The notes beneath the pieces are model-generated. The model saw only the letters and a program-made list of their open reading frames with translations, was not told the DNA's origin and did not search any database. A stretch of DNA of 46,593 bases from Bacteroidales bacterium. Its GTDB lineage: Bacteria > Bacteroidota > Bacteroidia > Bacteroidales > P3. Every line of letters starts with the position of its first letter. The first letter of the stretch is position 1. The DNA is taken from positions 1 to 46,593 of the forward strand of contig JAFZTV010000005.1 of NCBI GenBank assembly GCA_017618625.1. Reading direction: 5' to 3'. Positions 17,166 through 24,242 of the stretch are shown here, piece by piece. The translations under genes and the position numbers were made by a program.

Positions 17166-17270
17166 TTGATACGTTTAATGTTGATATGTTTAATGTTGAT
17201 ATGTTTTAGGTTGATACGTTTAATGTTGATAGGTTTTATGTTGATATGTTTAATGTTGATAGGTTGATAT
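17166..17270 (-). repeat. 15-bp tandem array in the panC leader
   Basis: TTGAT begins at 17166, 17181, 17196, 17211, 17226, 17241 and 17256, exactly 15 bases apart, then at 17264. Read toward panC the unit is close to cattaaacatatcaa and has almost no G. The array ends about 10 bp from the panC start codon. Confidence 0.9.
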
Positions 17271-17325
17271 GTGACCTGAAACTGACTGCTGACTGCTAAT
17301 TATCGCCCTGTGCGGGCACGCACCT
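17253..17325 (-). repeat. 73-bp inverted repeat, right copy
   Basis: This is the mirror copy of 15436-15508 (72 of 73 bases). Together they flank the ABC gene and panC. It lies just downstream of the minus-strand 4-TM gene, as the left copy lies just downstream of the amidase gene. Confidence 0.9.
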
Positions 17326-17344
17326 GACTGCTGACCACTGATAA

Positions 17345-17800
17345 TCACTCGACTTCTTCGTAAGGCGTGAATTCGCCGTTCTCGTCGGAGGGTTTGTCTA
17401 TGTTCTGATTGTCCGGATGTTTCTTGAGACGGTTTGGTAGTTCCAGTAGGAAGTTGATCAGGGTGAGCAGTAGGCTGAAAAGCAGTGCGGTGCCGAATCC
17501 TTCGACTGTGAAGCCCGGCACTATGGCGCCGGCCAGCAGTATGATTACGGCGTTGATGACAAACAGGAAGAGACCTAGCGTTATGGCGGTGAACGGGAGG
17601 GTGAGGAAGATTAGGACCGGACGCAGGAATCGGTTGAGCAATGCGATGACCACGCCTGTGAGCAGCGCCGTCCAGATGTTGTTCATCGAGACGCCGGGCA
17701 TCAGCTTGGCGGCTATGATGACGGCGAGGGTGAGGACTATCGTTTGAGCCACAAATCCCCAGAAGCCTCGGTGGTTGCTATTGCCTATGACTATTCTCAT
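17345..17800 (-). CDS. 4-TM membrane protein of the phage-holin-IV (PF04020-like) family
   Basis: The 151-residue protein has four hydrophobic segments (about residues 12-32, 36-56, 60-85 and 90-118) with the motifs NRFLRPVLIFLTLPFTAITLGLF and LLFSLLLTLINFLL, typical of the small membrane family often labelled phage holin family 4 although most members are chromosomal and have no lysis role. The C-terminus is polar and acidic. It starts 5 bp after the YrdC-type gene on the same strand and is likely co-transcribed with it. Confidence 0.8.
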   Translation of the reverse strand: MRIVIGNSNHRGFWGFVAQTIVLTLAVIIAAKLMPGVSMNNIWTALLTGVVIALLNRFLRPVLIFLTLPFTAITLGLFLFVINAVIILLAGAIVPGFTVEGFGTALLFSLLLTLINFLLELPNRLKKHPDNQNIDKPSDENGEFTPYEEVE

Positions 17801-17805
17801 GCTTT

Positions 17806-18432
17806 TCAGCTTTCAATATCCACGGAGCCTTTGCCCTCTCGTATAATCTCCAGAGCGCCGCCCGAGCAGTTGACTACGGTCGAAGGCTCTGTGTCGCCGA
17901 TGCCGCCGTCAACCACGATGTCGGCGAGGTTGCTGTACATCTCGTGAATGAGTTCGGGGTCGGTGAGGTATTCCTCGTCGTAGTCGGCGTCCGGCACACG
18001 CACCGAGGTGCCGATGAGCGGCTCGCCCACCTCCTCGATGATAGCGTGGCATATAGGGTTGGCCGGCACACGCATGCCGATGGTCTTGTTGGCGTTCTGG
18101 TAGTTGCGCCCCACGTTGTTGTTCGCGTCCATGATGAAGGTGGGAGCGCCGGGCAGCGCGCTTTTCAGCAGAGCGAAGGTCTCCTTGTCCAGCGGACGCA
18201 CATAATCCGACAGCTGCGAGATGTCGGCGCAGAGCAGCGAGAACTTAGCCTGTTTCAGCGAGAACCCTTTGAGCCGCGCCAGCTTCTCCACGCTCTGCTT
18301 GTGCTGCATGCTGCACACGAAAGCGTAGAGCGAGTCGGTGGGAAGCACCACTATGCCGCCCTCGCGGATGCAGTCGGCCACACGTCGCACATCGCGCACG
18401 TTGGGGTTCTCATTATATAGTTTTATAATCAT
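17806..18432 (-). CDS. YrdC/Sua5-domain protein (threonylcarbamoyl-AMP synthase family)
   Basis: The 208-residue protein is a single YrdC domain with GGIVVLPTDSLYAFVC near the N-terminus, the KGFSLKQAKFSLLC region, PGAPTFIMDAN, and IGMRVPANPICHAI. The family makes threonylcarbamoyl-AMP for the tRNA modification t6A, but this sequence is closer in feel to the YciO branch (about 206 residues), whose role is less settled. It is first in a two-gene minus-strand unit with the 4-TM protein. Confidence 0.8.
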   Translation of the reverse strand: MIIKLYNENPNVRDVRRVADCIREGGIVVLPTDSLYAFVCSMQHKQSVEKLARLKGFSLKQAKFSLLCADISQLSDYVRPLDKETFALLKSALPGAPTFIMDANNNVGRNYQNANKTIGMRVPANPICHAIIEEVGEPLIGTSVRVPDADYDEEYLTDPELIHEMYSNLADIVVDGGIGDTEPSTVVNCSGGALEIIREGKGSVDIES

Positions 18433-18512
18433 AATCGGTTGGCAAAATTACTAACTTTTTCCGAAATCGTCATCAACAAAAAAGAGGGAGTCGTGGAACT
18501 AATAAAAAATCG

Positions 18513-18520
18513 TACTTTTG
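18513..18520 (+). promoter_or_regulatory. promoter -7 box of the M64 peptidase gene
   Basis: TACTTTTG followed by C lies 20 bp before the ATG at 18541 in an A-rich leader. The upstream -33 element is weak. Confidence 0.6.
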
Positions 18521-18540
18521 CAAAAAAAAAGTAAGCACCG

Positions 18541-19770
18541 ATGAATTTCAGAAAAGTATTGTGTATCACGGTCGCGCTGACCGTCGTTTTATGTTCGTGG
18601 AGTCAAACGTCCGACTTCGCCAACTGGTTCAAGAACCGCACCCTCCGCATCGACTACCACCGTGTGGGCAACGCCGAGATGCAGTCGGTGAGGCTGGTGA
18701 GGTATATCGCTAAGAACGGCCAGTGGGGTGGCTCGCTGACACAGCTTATCGACCCGATGAACAACGGCGACTACCGCGTGGTGGTGAAAGACGCCGAGTC
18801 ACAGAAGGTCATATACAGCCGCACATACGGTAGCCTTTTCAGCGAATACTGCGGCACCGACGAGGGCAAAACCAAGATGGTGACCTACGAAGAGGTGGTG
18901 CAGGTGCCTATGCCGCTCAAGCCCGTCGATATAGTGATGGAAACCCGCGGCAAAGACCAGGAGTTCCATTCGATAGGGCTGTTTCATTTCGACCCGAAGA
19001 AGAATAAGCCCGAACGCCGCGCGTCGCACCGAGCCAAGCGGCTGCAGTACAAAGGCAACTCCAACTGGAAGGTAGATATCGTGATAGTGGCGCAGGGCTA
19101 TTCAAAAGACCCCGTCAAGCTAAAAAGCGACTTCGAGCGCATGAAGAATGTCATCCTTTCCGAAGAGCCTTTCGCCTCGCGCAAGGACGACTTCAATATC
19201 TGGGGCATTGAGGGCGACGCAGGCGCGCACTACGGCACACTGGGCGCCGACCGCTACCTTATGACCGACAACCTCTTCCAGCTTCACGACCTGCTCGACG
19301 GCGTTCCGTTCGACCATATCCTCATCCTGGTCAACAACGACAAGTACGGCGGAGGCGGCATCTATAACTTCTATGCCGTCAGCTCCACCAACAAGATGGC
19401 CGATATGGTCACCCCTCACGAGCTGGGACATTCCATCGGCGGCCTTGCCGACGAGTATGTCGATGAGAATCTGAGCTACACCGAGATCTACAAAGGCCAG
19501 TTCGAGCCGGTGGAGCCCAACATCACGTCGCTGGTCGATTTCGACAGCAAGTGGAAAGACATGCTGCCCGAGGATACTCCCATCCCGACCGAACCCGTGA
19601 AAGACCTCGGCAAGCGCGACTGCGGCCCGCTGGGAGTGTATGAAGGAGCAGGTTACCAATCCAAAGGCCTCTACCGCCCGGTCACCAACTGCATGATGAA
19701 CCACTACGCCCATTTCTGCCCCGTCTGCCAGAAACGCCTCAACGAAGTCTTCGACCTGTATGTGAGGTAG
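18541..19770 (+). CDS. secreted M64-family zinc metallopeptidase
   Basis: The 409-residue protein has a signal peptide (to about residue 22), an N-terminal beta-rich domain (25-155) and a peptidase domain with HELGHSIGGLADEY at 293-306, the zinc site of family M64 (named after an IgA-cleaving protease of Clostridium ramosum). His 293, Glu 294, His 297 and Asp 304 are in place. VDIVIVAQGYSKD and DHILILVNNDKYGGGG are also family features. Bacteroidota members are mostly of unknown substrate. No type IX C-terminal sorting domain is visible, so periplasmic or outer-membrane location is possible. It is monocistronic by position. Confidence 0.85.
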   Translation: MNFRKVLCITVALTVVLCSWSQTSDFANWFKNRTLRIDYHRVGNAEMQSVRLVRYIAKNGQWGGSLTQLIDPMNNGDYRVVVKDAESQKVIYSRTYGSLFSEYCGTDEGKTKMVTYEEVVQVPMPLKPVDIVMETRGKDQEFHSIGLFHFDPKKNKPERRASHRAKRLQYKGNSNWKVDIVIVAQGYSKDPVKLKSDFERMKNVILSEEPFASRKDDFNIWGIEGDAGAHYGTLGADRYLMTDNLFQLHDLLDGVPFDHILILVNNDKYGGGGIYNFYAVSSTNKMADMVTPHELGHSIGGLADEYVDENLSYTEIYKGQFEPVEPNITSLVDFDSKWKDMLPEDTPIPTEPVKDLGKRDCGPLGVYEGAGYQSKGLYRPVTNCMMNHYAHFCPVCQKRLNEVFDLYVR

Positions 19771-19923
19771 TTCTACATCAGCAACTTTGAACCTTGAACT
19801 TTGAACCATTAGCTGTCTGCTGGCAGTTGACTGCTGCCCGCTAATTATGCAATTTTAATTATGAAAAATTCATAATGTGTTTTACATAATGAGAAAAAGT
19901 TGTATCTTTGCAGTTGTAAAATA
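19771..19923 (+). promoter_or_regulatory. intergenic region with degenerate core repeat and promoter
   Basis: This gap holds simple repeats of (c)ttgaac, a degenerate piece of the intergenic core (gactgctgcccgctaattat) and a promoter -7 box TATCTTTG at 19903-19910. The box is so close to the next gene that the leader would be only about 10-15 nt. Confidence 0.55.
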
Positions 19924-21081
19924 ATGTTGAATATGCAAAAAGATGACAATCCATTCATAGTGTCAGGGCACATACAACCCGAATATTTCTGTGACCGTCG
20001 TGCGGAATCAGAACGGCTTATAAAGCTGCTCATCAACGGCAACAACGTGGTGCTGAAATCCGACCGTCGTATGGGCAAAACAGGTTTGATACAGTACTGC
20101 TTTGATAAACCAGAGTTGAGCAAGGGTTATTACACGTTTTTTGTTGATATTCTACATACATCGTGTCTTCAGGAGTTGGTGCACGAATTGGGACGAGCCG
20201 TATATGACCAAACGGTTCCGCATGGCAAGAAGATGACACAGCGGTTACTTAAAGCACTTCGAAGCATTAGCGGTAAGATGGGGTTCGACGCAAACACGGG
20301 CATGCCGACTTTCAGTATTGGGTTGGGTGATATAGATCAGCCGGAATACACTCTTGAGGAGATTTTCCAATATCTGCAGCAAGCCGACCGCCCCTGTATC
20401 GTTGCTATCGATGAATTCCAGCAGATAGGCAATTACCCTGAAAAAAACATCGAGGCACTTCTTAGGAGTCAAATCCAGAAGATTGACAATTGCCATTTCA
20501 TTTTTGCCGGAAGCGAGAAACACATGCTTGGACGGATGTTCGACAGCGGCACTCGCCCGTTCTACAAGAGTGCCGACAGCATGCTGCTCAACGCTATTGA
20601 CCGCGACGTATATGTGGAGTTTATATGCCGGATGTTCTCTGAACGAAACAGAGTTATCGACTCGTCATTGGCCGAGATGGTGTACGATTGGTTCGATGGA
20701 CACACCTATTATGTGCAGAAAACCTTGAACGAATCCTTCTCTAACACGCCTAGAGGCGAGCAGTGTACCAGTGAAATAATACATCTTTCACTACAGGCAA
20801 TACTCGACGGAAACGACATGTTCTATCGCGAAACCCTCTCCCGCATGCCGCTGAGGCATAAGACTTTGCTTTATGCCATTGCTGCCGATGGTAAAGCCTC
20901 GCAGATTACATCGGCCGCTTTCATAAAAAGACACAAGTTGGCATCTGCCAGTTCGGTGCAGACAGCCATCAAGAAACTTATGGCAGAAGATATCGTTGTG
21001 GAAGATTCCAAGCAATACCGCGTCAGCGACCGCTTCTTTGCTTTGTGGATAGTTCGCCTGCTTGCATTGGACAATCAGTGA
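19924..21081 (+). CDS. AAA ATPase of the archaeal-ATPase-like (ATPase_2) type
   Basis: From ATG 19924 (or 19933) the protein has about 385 residues. It shows a Walker A-like loop KSDRRMGKTGLI, a Walker B strand CIVAIDEFQQI, a sensor region FIFAGSEKHMLGRMF, and a C-terminal winged-helix part (KTLLYAIAADGKASQITSAAFIKRHKL...). This is the build of the ATP-binding proteins common as multi-copy accessory genes in Bacteroidota, with no defined role. The start cannot lie further upstream because the promoter box is at 19903-19910. The WYL regulator gene follows after 59 bp. Confidence 0.75.
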   Translation: MLNMQKDDNPFIVSGHIQPEYFCDRRAESERLIKLLINGNNVVLKSDRRMGKTGLIQYCFDKPELSKGYYTFFVDILHTSCLQELVHELGRAVYDQTVPHGKKMTQRLLKALRSISGKMGFDANTGMPTFSIGLGDIDQPEYTLEEIFQYLQQADRPCIVAIDEFQQIGNYPEKNIEALLRSQIQKIDNCHFIFAGSEKHMLGRMFDSGTRPFYKSADSMLLNAIDRDVYVEFICRMFSERNRVIDSSLAEMVYDWFDGHTYYVQKTLNESFSNTPRGEQCTSEIIHLSLQAILDGNDMFYRETLSRMPLRHKTLLYAIAADGKASQITSAAFIKRHKLASASSVQTAIKKLMAEDIVVEDSKQYRVSDRFFALWIVRLLALDNQ

Positions 21082-21140
21082 GAGTGAAAAACAGGTCACT
21101 TAATACTTACAGCTAATCTTTAACCCTTAACCATTATCCC

Positions 21141-22175
21141 ATGCCCATAGACAGAAATAAAATATTACGATACAAGATCCTGAACGGATGCCTTCAGGAT
21201 ATGTCGCGTCAGTATCGGATAGGAGACCTTTTGGATTGCGTCAACCGTGAGTTGGAGCGTTACGATCTCAAGCCTGTATCTCGCCGCACGATTCAACTTG
21301 ACTTGCAGACTCTTCAGATGGAACCCTATAATGTTGAGTTCGACTCGGTGCTGAGAGAGAGCAACTGCTACCGCTATGCCGACACCTCGTTCTCCCTCGA
21401 GTTGCTCCAGCTGACGCCCAAAGACCGTGACGCCTTGACTCGTACCATCGAGGTGTTGCGTGAGCGCTACAGCGACCCCGACGAGCAGAACCCCCAATGG
21501 CAGTGGATGCTCACCACCTTGCAATCCATCGCCGATGATAGGCCTTTGGAGAGCGCCGAGCCATACGTGAGTTTCGAGAACAACGAAGCCTATTCCGGCA
21601 ATGTGAATTTTGCCACTTTGCTGGAGAGTATCATCAACCGCCATCCGGTGGAGATTAGGTACAAGTCGTTCGTTCAGGAGACGGCTGAAGACAAGAAGAT
21701 ACATCCCTATTATCTCAAACAGTACAACAGTCGGTGGTTTCTGTTTGCAGCAGTTGAAGGTAAGGATGAGATATGGAATTTTGCGCTCGACAGGATTCTG
21801 CGGGTCCGTCAGTGGAAACATTCTTACAGTCCGCCACAGGTCGATTTCAGCGAATATTTCAGCGATATGATAGGTGTAAGCCGCAACGCAGATATGCCCG
21901 TAGAGCAGATAATGCTGAAGGTGTCGAACCGCCGCTACCCGTATGTCGAAACCAAGCCGTTCAGCGAGAAGCAGCGCATAGTGCAGCACGACGGCGAAAC
22001 CCATACGGTTGCCTTCCCTATGAGGGTGAACAACGAGCTGGTGCAGAAACTACTGTCGTTTGGTGACGATATTGAAGTACTGCAGCCACAGCATCTGCGC
22101 CAGCGAATGGCTACGATAGTTGAGGAAATGACAAAGAGATATTCTCCCGCGCAAAAAGATTGTGTGGGGAGGTAG
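21141..22175 (+). CDS. WYL-domain transcriptional regulator
   Basis: The 344-residue protein has an N-terminal helix-turn-helix (YRIGDLLDCVNRELERYDLKPVSRRTIQLDL, about 26-56), a central WYL domain (about 150-230, with VEIRYKSFVQET, HPYYLKQYNSRWFLFA and NFALDRI) and a C-terminal WCX-like extension. WYL proteins bind nucleotides or other ligands and often control defence and DNA-damage genes. The last dozen codons and the stop lie inside a repeated promoter-like module (22139-22196), so the natural C-terminus may have been altered. It follows the AAA ATPase gene. Confidence 0.85.
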   Translation: MPIDRNKILRYKILNGCLQDMSRQYRIGDLLDCVNRELERYDLKPVSRRTIQLDLQTLQMEPYNVEFDSVLRESNCYRYADTSFSLELLQLTPKDRDALTRTIEVLRERYSDPDEQNPQWQWMLTTLQSIADDRPLESAEPYVSFENNEAYSGNVNFATLLESIINRHPVEIRYKSFVQETAEDKKIHPYYLKQYNSRWFLFAAVEGKDEIWNFALDRILRVRQWKHSYSPPQVDFSEYFSDMIGVSRNADMPVEQIMLKVSNRRYPYVETKPFSEKQRIVQHDGETHTVAFPMRVNNELVQKLLSFGDDIEVLQPQHLRQRMATIVEEMTKRYSPAQKDCVGR

Positions 22176-22196
22176 TACTTTTGTCAACGAAAACGA
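22139..22196 (+). repeat. promoter-like module, copy A
   Basis: GCGCAAAAAG at 22149-22158 is followed after a spacer by TACTTTTG (22175-22182) and aacgaaaacga. Without gaps it matches 23822-23879 at about 47 of 58 positions. Further, looser copies are at 27591 and 31137. The remaining sequence to 22371 holds an imperfect hairpin at about 22211-22231 (CTTTCCTT/AAGGGAAG) and no gene. Confidence 0.75.
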
Positions 22197-22371
22197 TTAT
22201 TGGTATTAGGTCTTTCCTTTAATGAAGGGAAGGCGATGGGTGGTTTCTTAATAGGAGGCCGTATGAACGATAATTATGTGTTATGGTTGTGTTAGAGTTA
22301 TCTTAGAGTTGATAGCTTTAATGTGCTGTGTTACATTTGAGGCATGATATAGATATAGGCTTGTTTCTTTT

Positions 22372-22499
22372 GTAAAATAATGCAAAGTGAAATTGATTTT
22401 TTTGTAAAATAAGGCAAAATAAAAGTTCTAAAATGGTAAAATAAGGCAAAGTAAAATTGATTTTTTTGTAAAATAAGGCAAATTGTGATTTTTTTATTG
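22372..22499. repeat. four tandem 32-bp repeats upstream of the DUF4143 ATPase gene
   Basis: GTAAAATAA begins at 22372, 22404, 22436 and 22468, an exact 32-bp period (about three helical turns). Units share GTAAAATAAGGCAAA followed by an A-rich and a T-rich stretch. The last unit ends directly at the -7 box of the next gene. Whole units repeat, so there are no spacers in the CRISPR sense. Confidence 0.9.
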
Positions 22500-22507
22500 T
22501 ACCTTTG
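22500..22507 (+). promoter_or_regulatory. promoter -7 box of the DUF4143 ATPase gene
   Basis: TACCTTTG followed by CA stands 18 bp before the ATG at 22526 and abuts the 32-bp repeat array, which would cover the -33 region. Confidence 0.65.
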
Positions 22508-22525
22508 CACGAAAAAAATGATGAT

Positions 22526-23806
22526 ATGGTTGACAAAAGAACATTGGAGTTGATATTGACTGACCAACGAGTGGAAATAGAGGGGAGCAAGGAAGAGTAT
22601 CTATGTCGCAGGGCAGAGGAACGGCTTGTGGATTTGACAAGCACGCAGGCGCAGGTGGTGATAGGAGTGCGCCGTAGCGGGAAGTCCACTCTCTGTTACC
22701 AAGCCTTGCAACAGAGCGGCACACGCTACGCCTATGTGGATTTCGATGACGAGAGGCTTGTGAGGCTCGAGGCCGATCAGCTAAACGATATCCTCGAAAT
22801 CCTATACAAGATATATGGTGATTTCAACTGTCTATTCCTTGACGAAATTCAAAACATTGAAGGCTGGCACCTTTTCGTGAACCGGATGCTTAGACAGAAA
22901 ATGCGAGTGGTTGTCACCGGTTCGAATGCCAAACTGCTCAGCGGAGAATTGGCAACACATCTTTCGGGGAGAAGCAAGGAGGTGTCGCTGTTTCCATTCT
23001 CATTCATGGAATACTGTAAGATGAAACAGGTTGACACCACAACTATGACAACCAAGTGTGAGGCCTTCAGGCGAGCCGCTTTCGACGAATACATGTATCA
23101 GGGCGGTTTTCCAGAACTGATGGTAAACAAGGACCATAAGTCGTATGTGAAAAATCTGGTCGATAACATCTTGACACGTGACATAGAGCAAAGATACAAG
23201 ATACAATACAAGGCGGCCTTCAAGTCGCTGGCCCAGCACTTGCTGAACATATCGCCTGCGATAGTCGCCCCTCACGAGTTGGCAAACACATTCCACCTCA
23301 AGACAGAGCATACGGTCAGAAACTACACGAACTATCTGAAACAGGCTTATCTATTGCTCGGTATTCAGAAATATTCGCAGAAAAGCAAGGTGAGGCTAAC
23401 CGGTGAAAAGGTGTATACTGTTGACGTAGCCATGATGGATCAGAGGGAAAATGCTTTCTCGGGAGAAAATCTAGGGCACCGACTGGAAACAATCGTCGCC
23501 ATCCATCTGATCAGAAAATGTAAGATGGAAGGATGTGACGTGTATTACCTAAAGGAACGTTCAGGAGAGTGTGATTTTGTTGTGTGCAAAGGAAGTAAAG
23601 TCGTTCAGGCAATACAAGTATCCTACGACATTTCCGCAGAGAAAACCAGAAAAAGAGAAATCAATGGACTTCTTTTAGCATCGAAGCATACGGGGTGCGA
23701 CAATCTTCTTTTATTGACGGACCATGAAAGCGAAACCGTGCAAGAATCTGGCCATCAGATAAAAATACAGCCAGTATATGAGTGGAGTATCGAGTTGGGT
23801 GTCTAG
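22526..23806 (+). CDS. AAA_14/DUF4143 family ATP-binding protein
   Basis: From ATG 22526 the protein has 426 residues. Walker A is VIGVRRSGKSTL, Walker B is CLFLDEIQNIEGW, and VVVTGSNAKLLSGELATHLSGR is the sensor region typical of this family; the C-terminal DUF4143 half resembles a restriction-endonuclease-like fold (GECDFVVCKGSKVVQAIQVSYD, with an E-x-D...Q-x-K-like core). The role is unknown; family members are abundant, frequently transferred accessory genes. An upstream TTG in frame (22505) lies within the promoter box and is rejected. The gene sits between two direct copies of the promoter-like module and behind a 32-bp repeat array. Confidence 0.8.
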   Translation: MVDKRTLELILTDQRVEIEGSKEEYLCRRAEERLVDLTSTQAQVVIGVRRSGKSTLCYQALQQSGTRYAYVDFDDERLVRLEADQLNDILEILYKIYGDFNCLFLDEIQNIEGWHLFVNRMLRQKMRVVVTGSNAKLLSGELATHLSGRSKEVSLFPFSFMEYCKMKQVDTTTMTTKCEAFRRAAFDEYMYQGGFPELMVNKDHKSYVKNLVDNILTRDIEQRYKIQYKAAFKSLAQHLLNISPAIVAPHELANTFHLKTEHTVRNYTNYLKQAYLLLGIQKYSQKSKVRLTGEKVYTVDVAMMDQRENAFSGENLGHRLETIVAIHLIRKCKMEGCDVYYLKERSGECDFVVCKGSKVVQAIQVSYDISAEKTRKREINGLLLASKHTGCDNLLLLTDHESETVQESGHQIKIQPVYEWSIELGV

Positions 23807-23821
23807 AAAGAAAATCAACAA

Positions 23822-23879
23822 ATATTCCACCGCGCAAAAAGATTGCGCACGACGGAAGTACTTTTGCAAACGAAAACGA
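23822..23879 (+). promoter_or_regulatory. promoter-like module, copy B, upstream of the retron
   Basis: GCGCAAAAAG (23832-23841) is followed by -7 box TACTTTTG (23859-23866) and acgaaaacga. It would transcribe into the retron region from about 23875. Confidence 0.65.
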
Positions 23880-23907
23880 GATAAACGGAGATATCGAAAT
23901 AAATTCG

Positions 23908-23915
23908 TACCTTTG
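23908..23915 (+). promoter_or_regulatory. -7 box directly upstream of the retron ncRNA
   Basis: TACCTTTG stands 33 bp before the a1 repeat, giving an RNA start near 23921-23923. With the box at 23859 the ncRNA has two promoters in tandem. Confidence 0.65.
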
Positions 23916-23947
23916 TAAATCTTCTGAGAGAAAGAGTTCTTTGAAAC

Positions 23948-24213
23948 GATTGTCACATTCTCGTCTGAATTAGAAACGCTGGTTGGTTAGCCGATCAGCA
24001 TTGCCTGCTGTCATCGGCGGGCCCCCTGCAACATCCTGCTGGATGGGTGTGGGGAAATAGTGTAAAGTTGCTTTTTACATGAGAACCGCTACTATGTAGC
24101 GTTATTGATGATTTTTTAAATTGTCGTGATGTAATAAAGTAAATAAAGTAATGAAGTAAAGAAGAAGATATAGAGAGGGTGGTCTGAAGTAATTATCGGG
24201 GAATGTGACAATC
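23948..24213 (+). ncRNA. retron msr-msd non-coding RNA
   Basis: GATTGTCACATTC (a1, 23948-23960) is perfectly complementary to GAATGTGACAATC (a2, 24201-24213), and flanking TCTTTGAAAC/TATCGAAGA pair in part. Between them, the 5' half folds into three hairpins expected of msr: GCTGGTTGG/CCGATCAGC (23978-23986 with 23991-23999, two G-U pairs), GCCTGCTG/CGGCGGGC (24003-24010 with 24015-24022, two G-U pairs), and CCCC..CATCC/GGATG..GGGG (24023-24054). The 3' half (msd) has stems TGTAAA/TTTACA (24061-24079) and CGCTAC/GTAGCG (24087-24101) and AAGTAA repeats near 24137-24160. The reverse-transcriptase gene starts 29 bp after a2. The branching G and exact msd ends cannot be fixed by eye. Confidence 0.88.
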
Positions 24214-24242
24214 TATCGAAGAATAAAAAGCGAAAAGATCGG

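Noticed and set aside
17345..17800. Phage holin implying a prophage
   Set aside because: This 4-TM family is mostly chromosomal, and no phage genes surround it.
22372..22499. CRISPR array
   Set aside because: The full 32-bp unit repeats with no variable spacers, only four units, and there are no cas genes.
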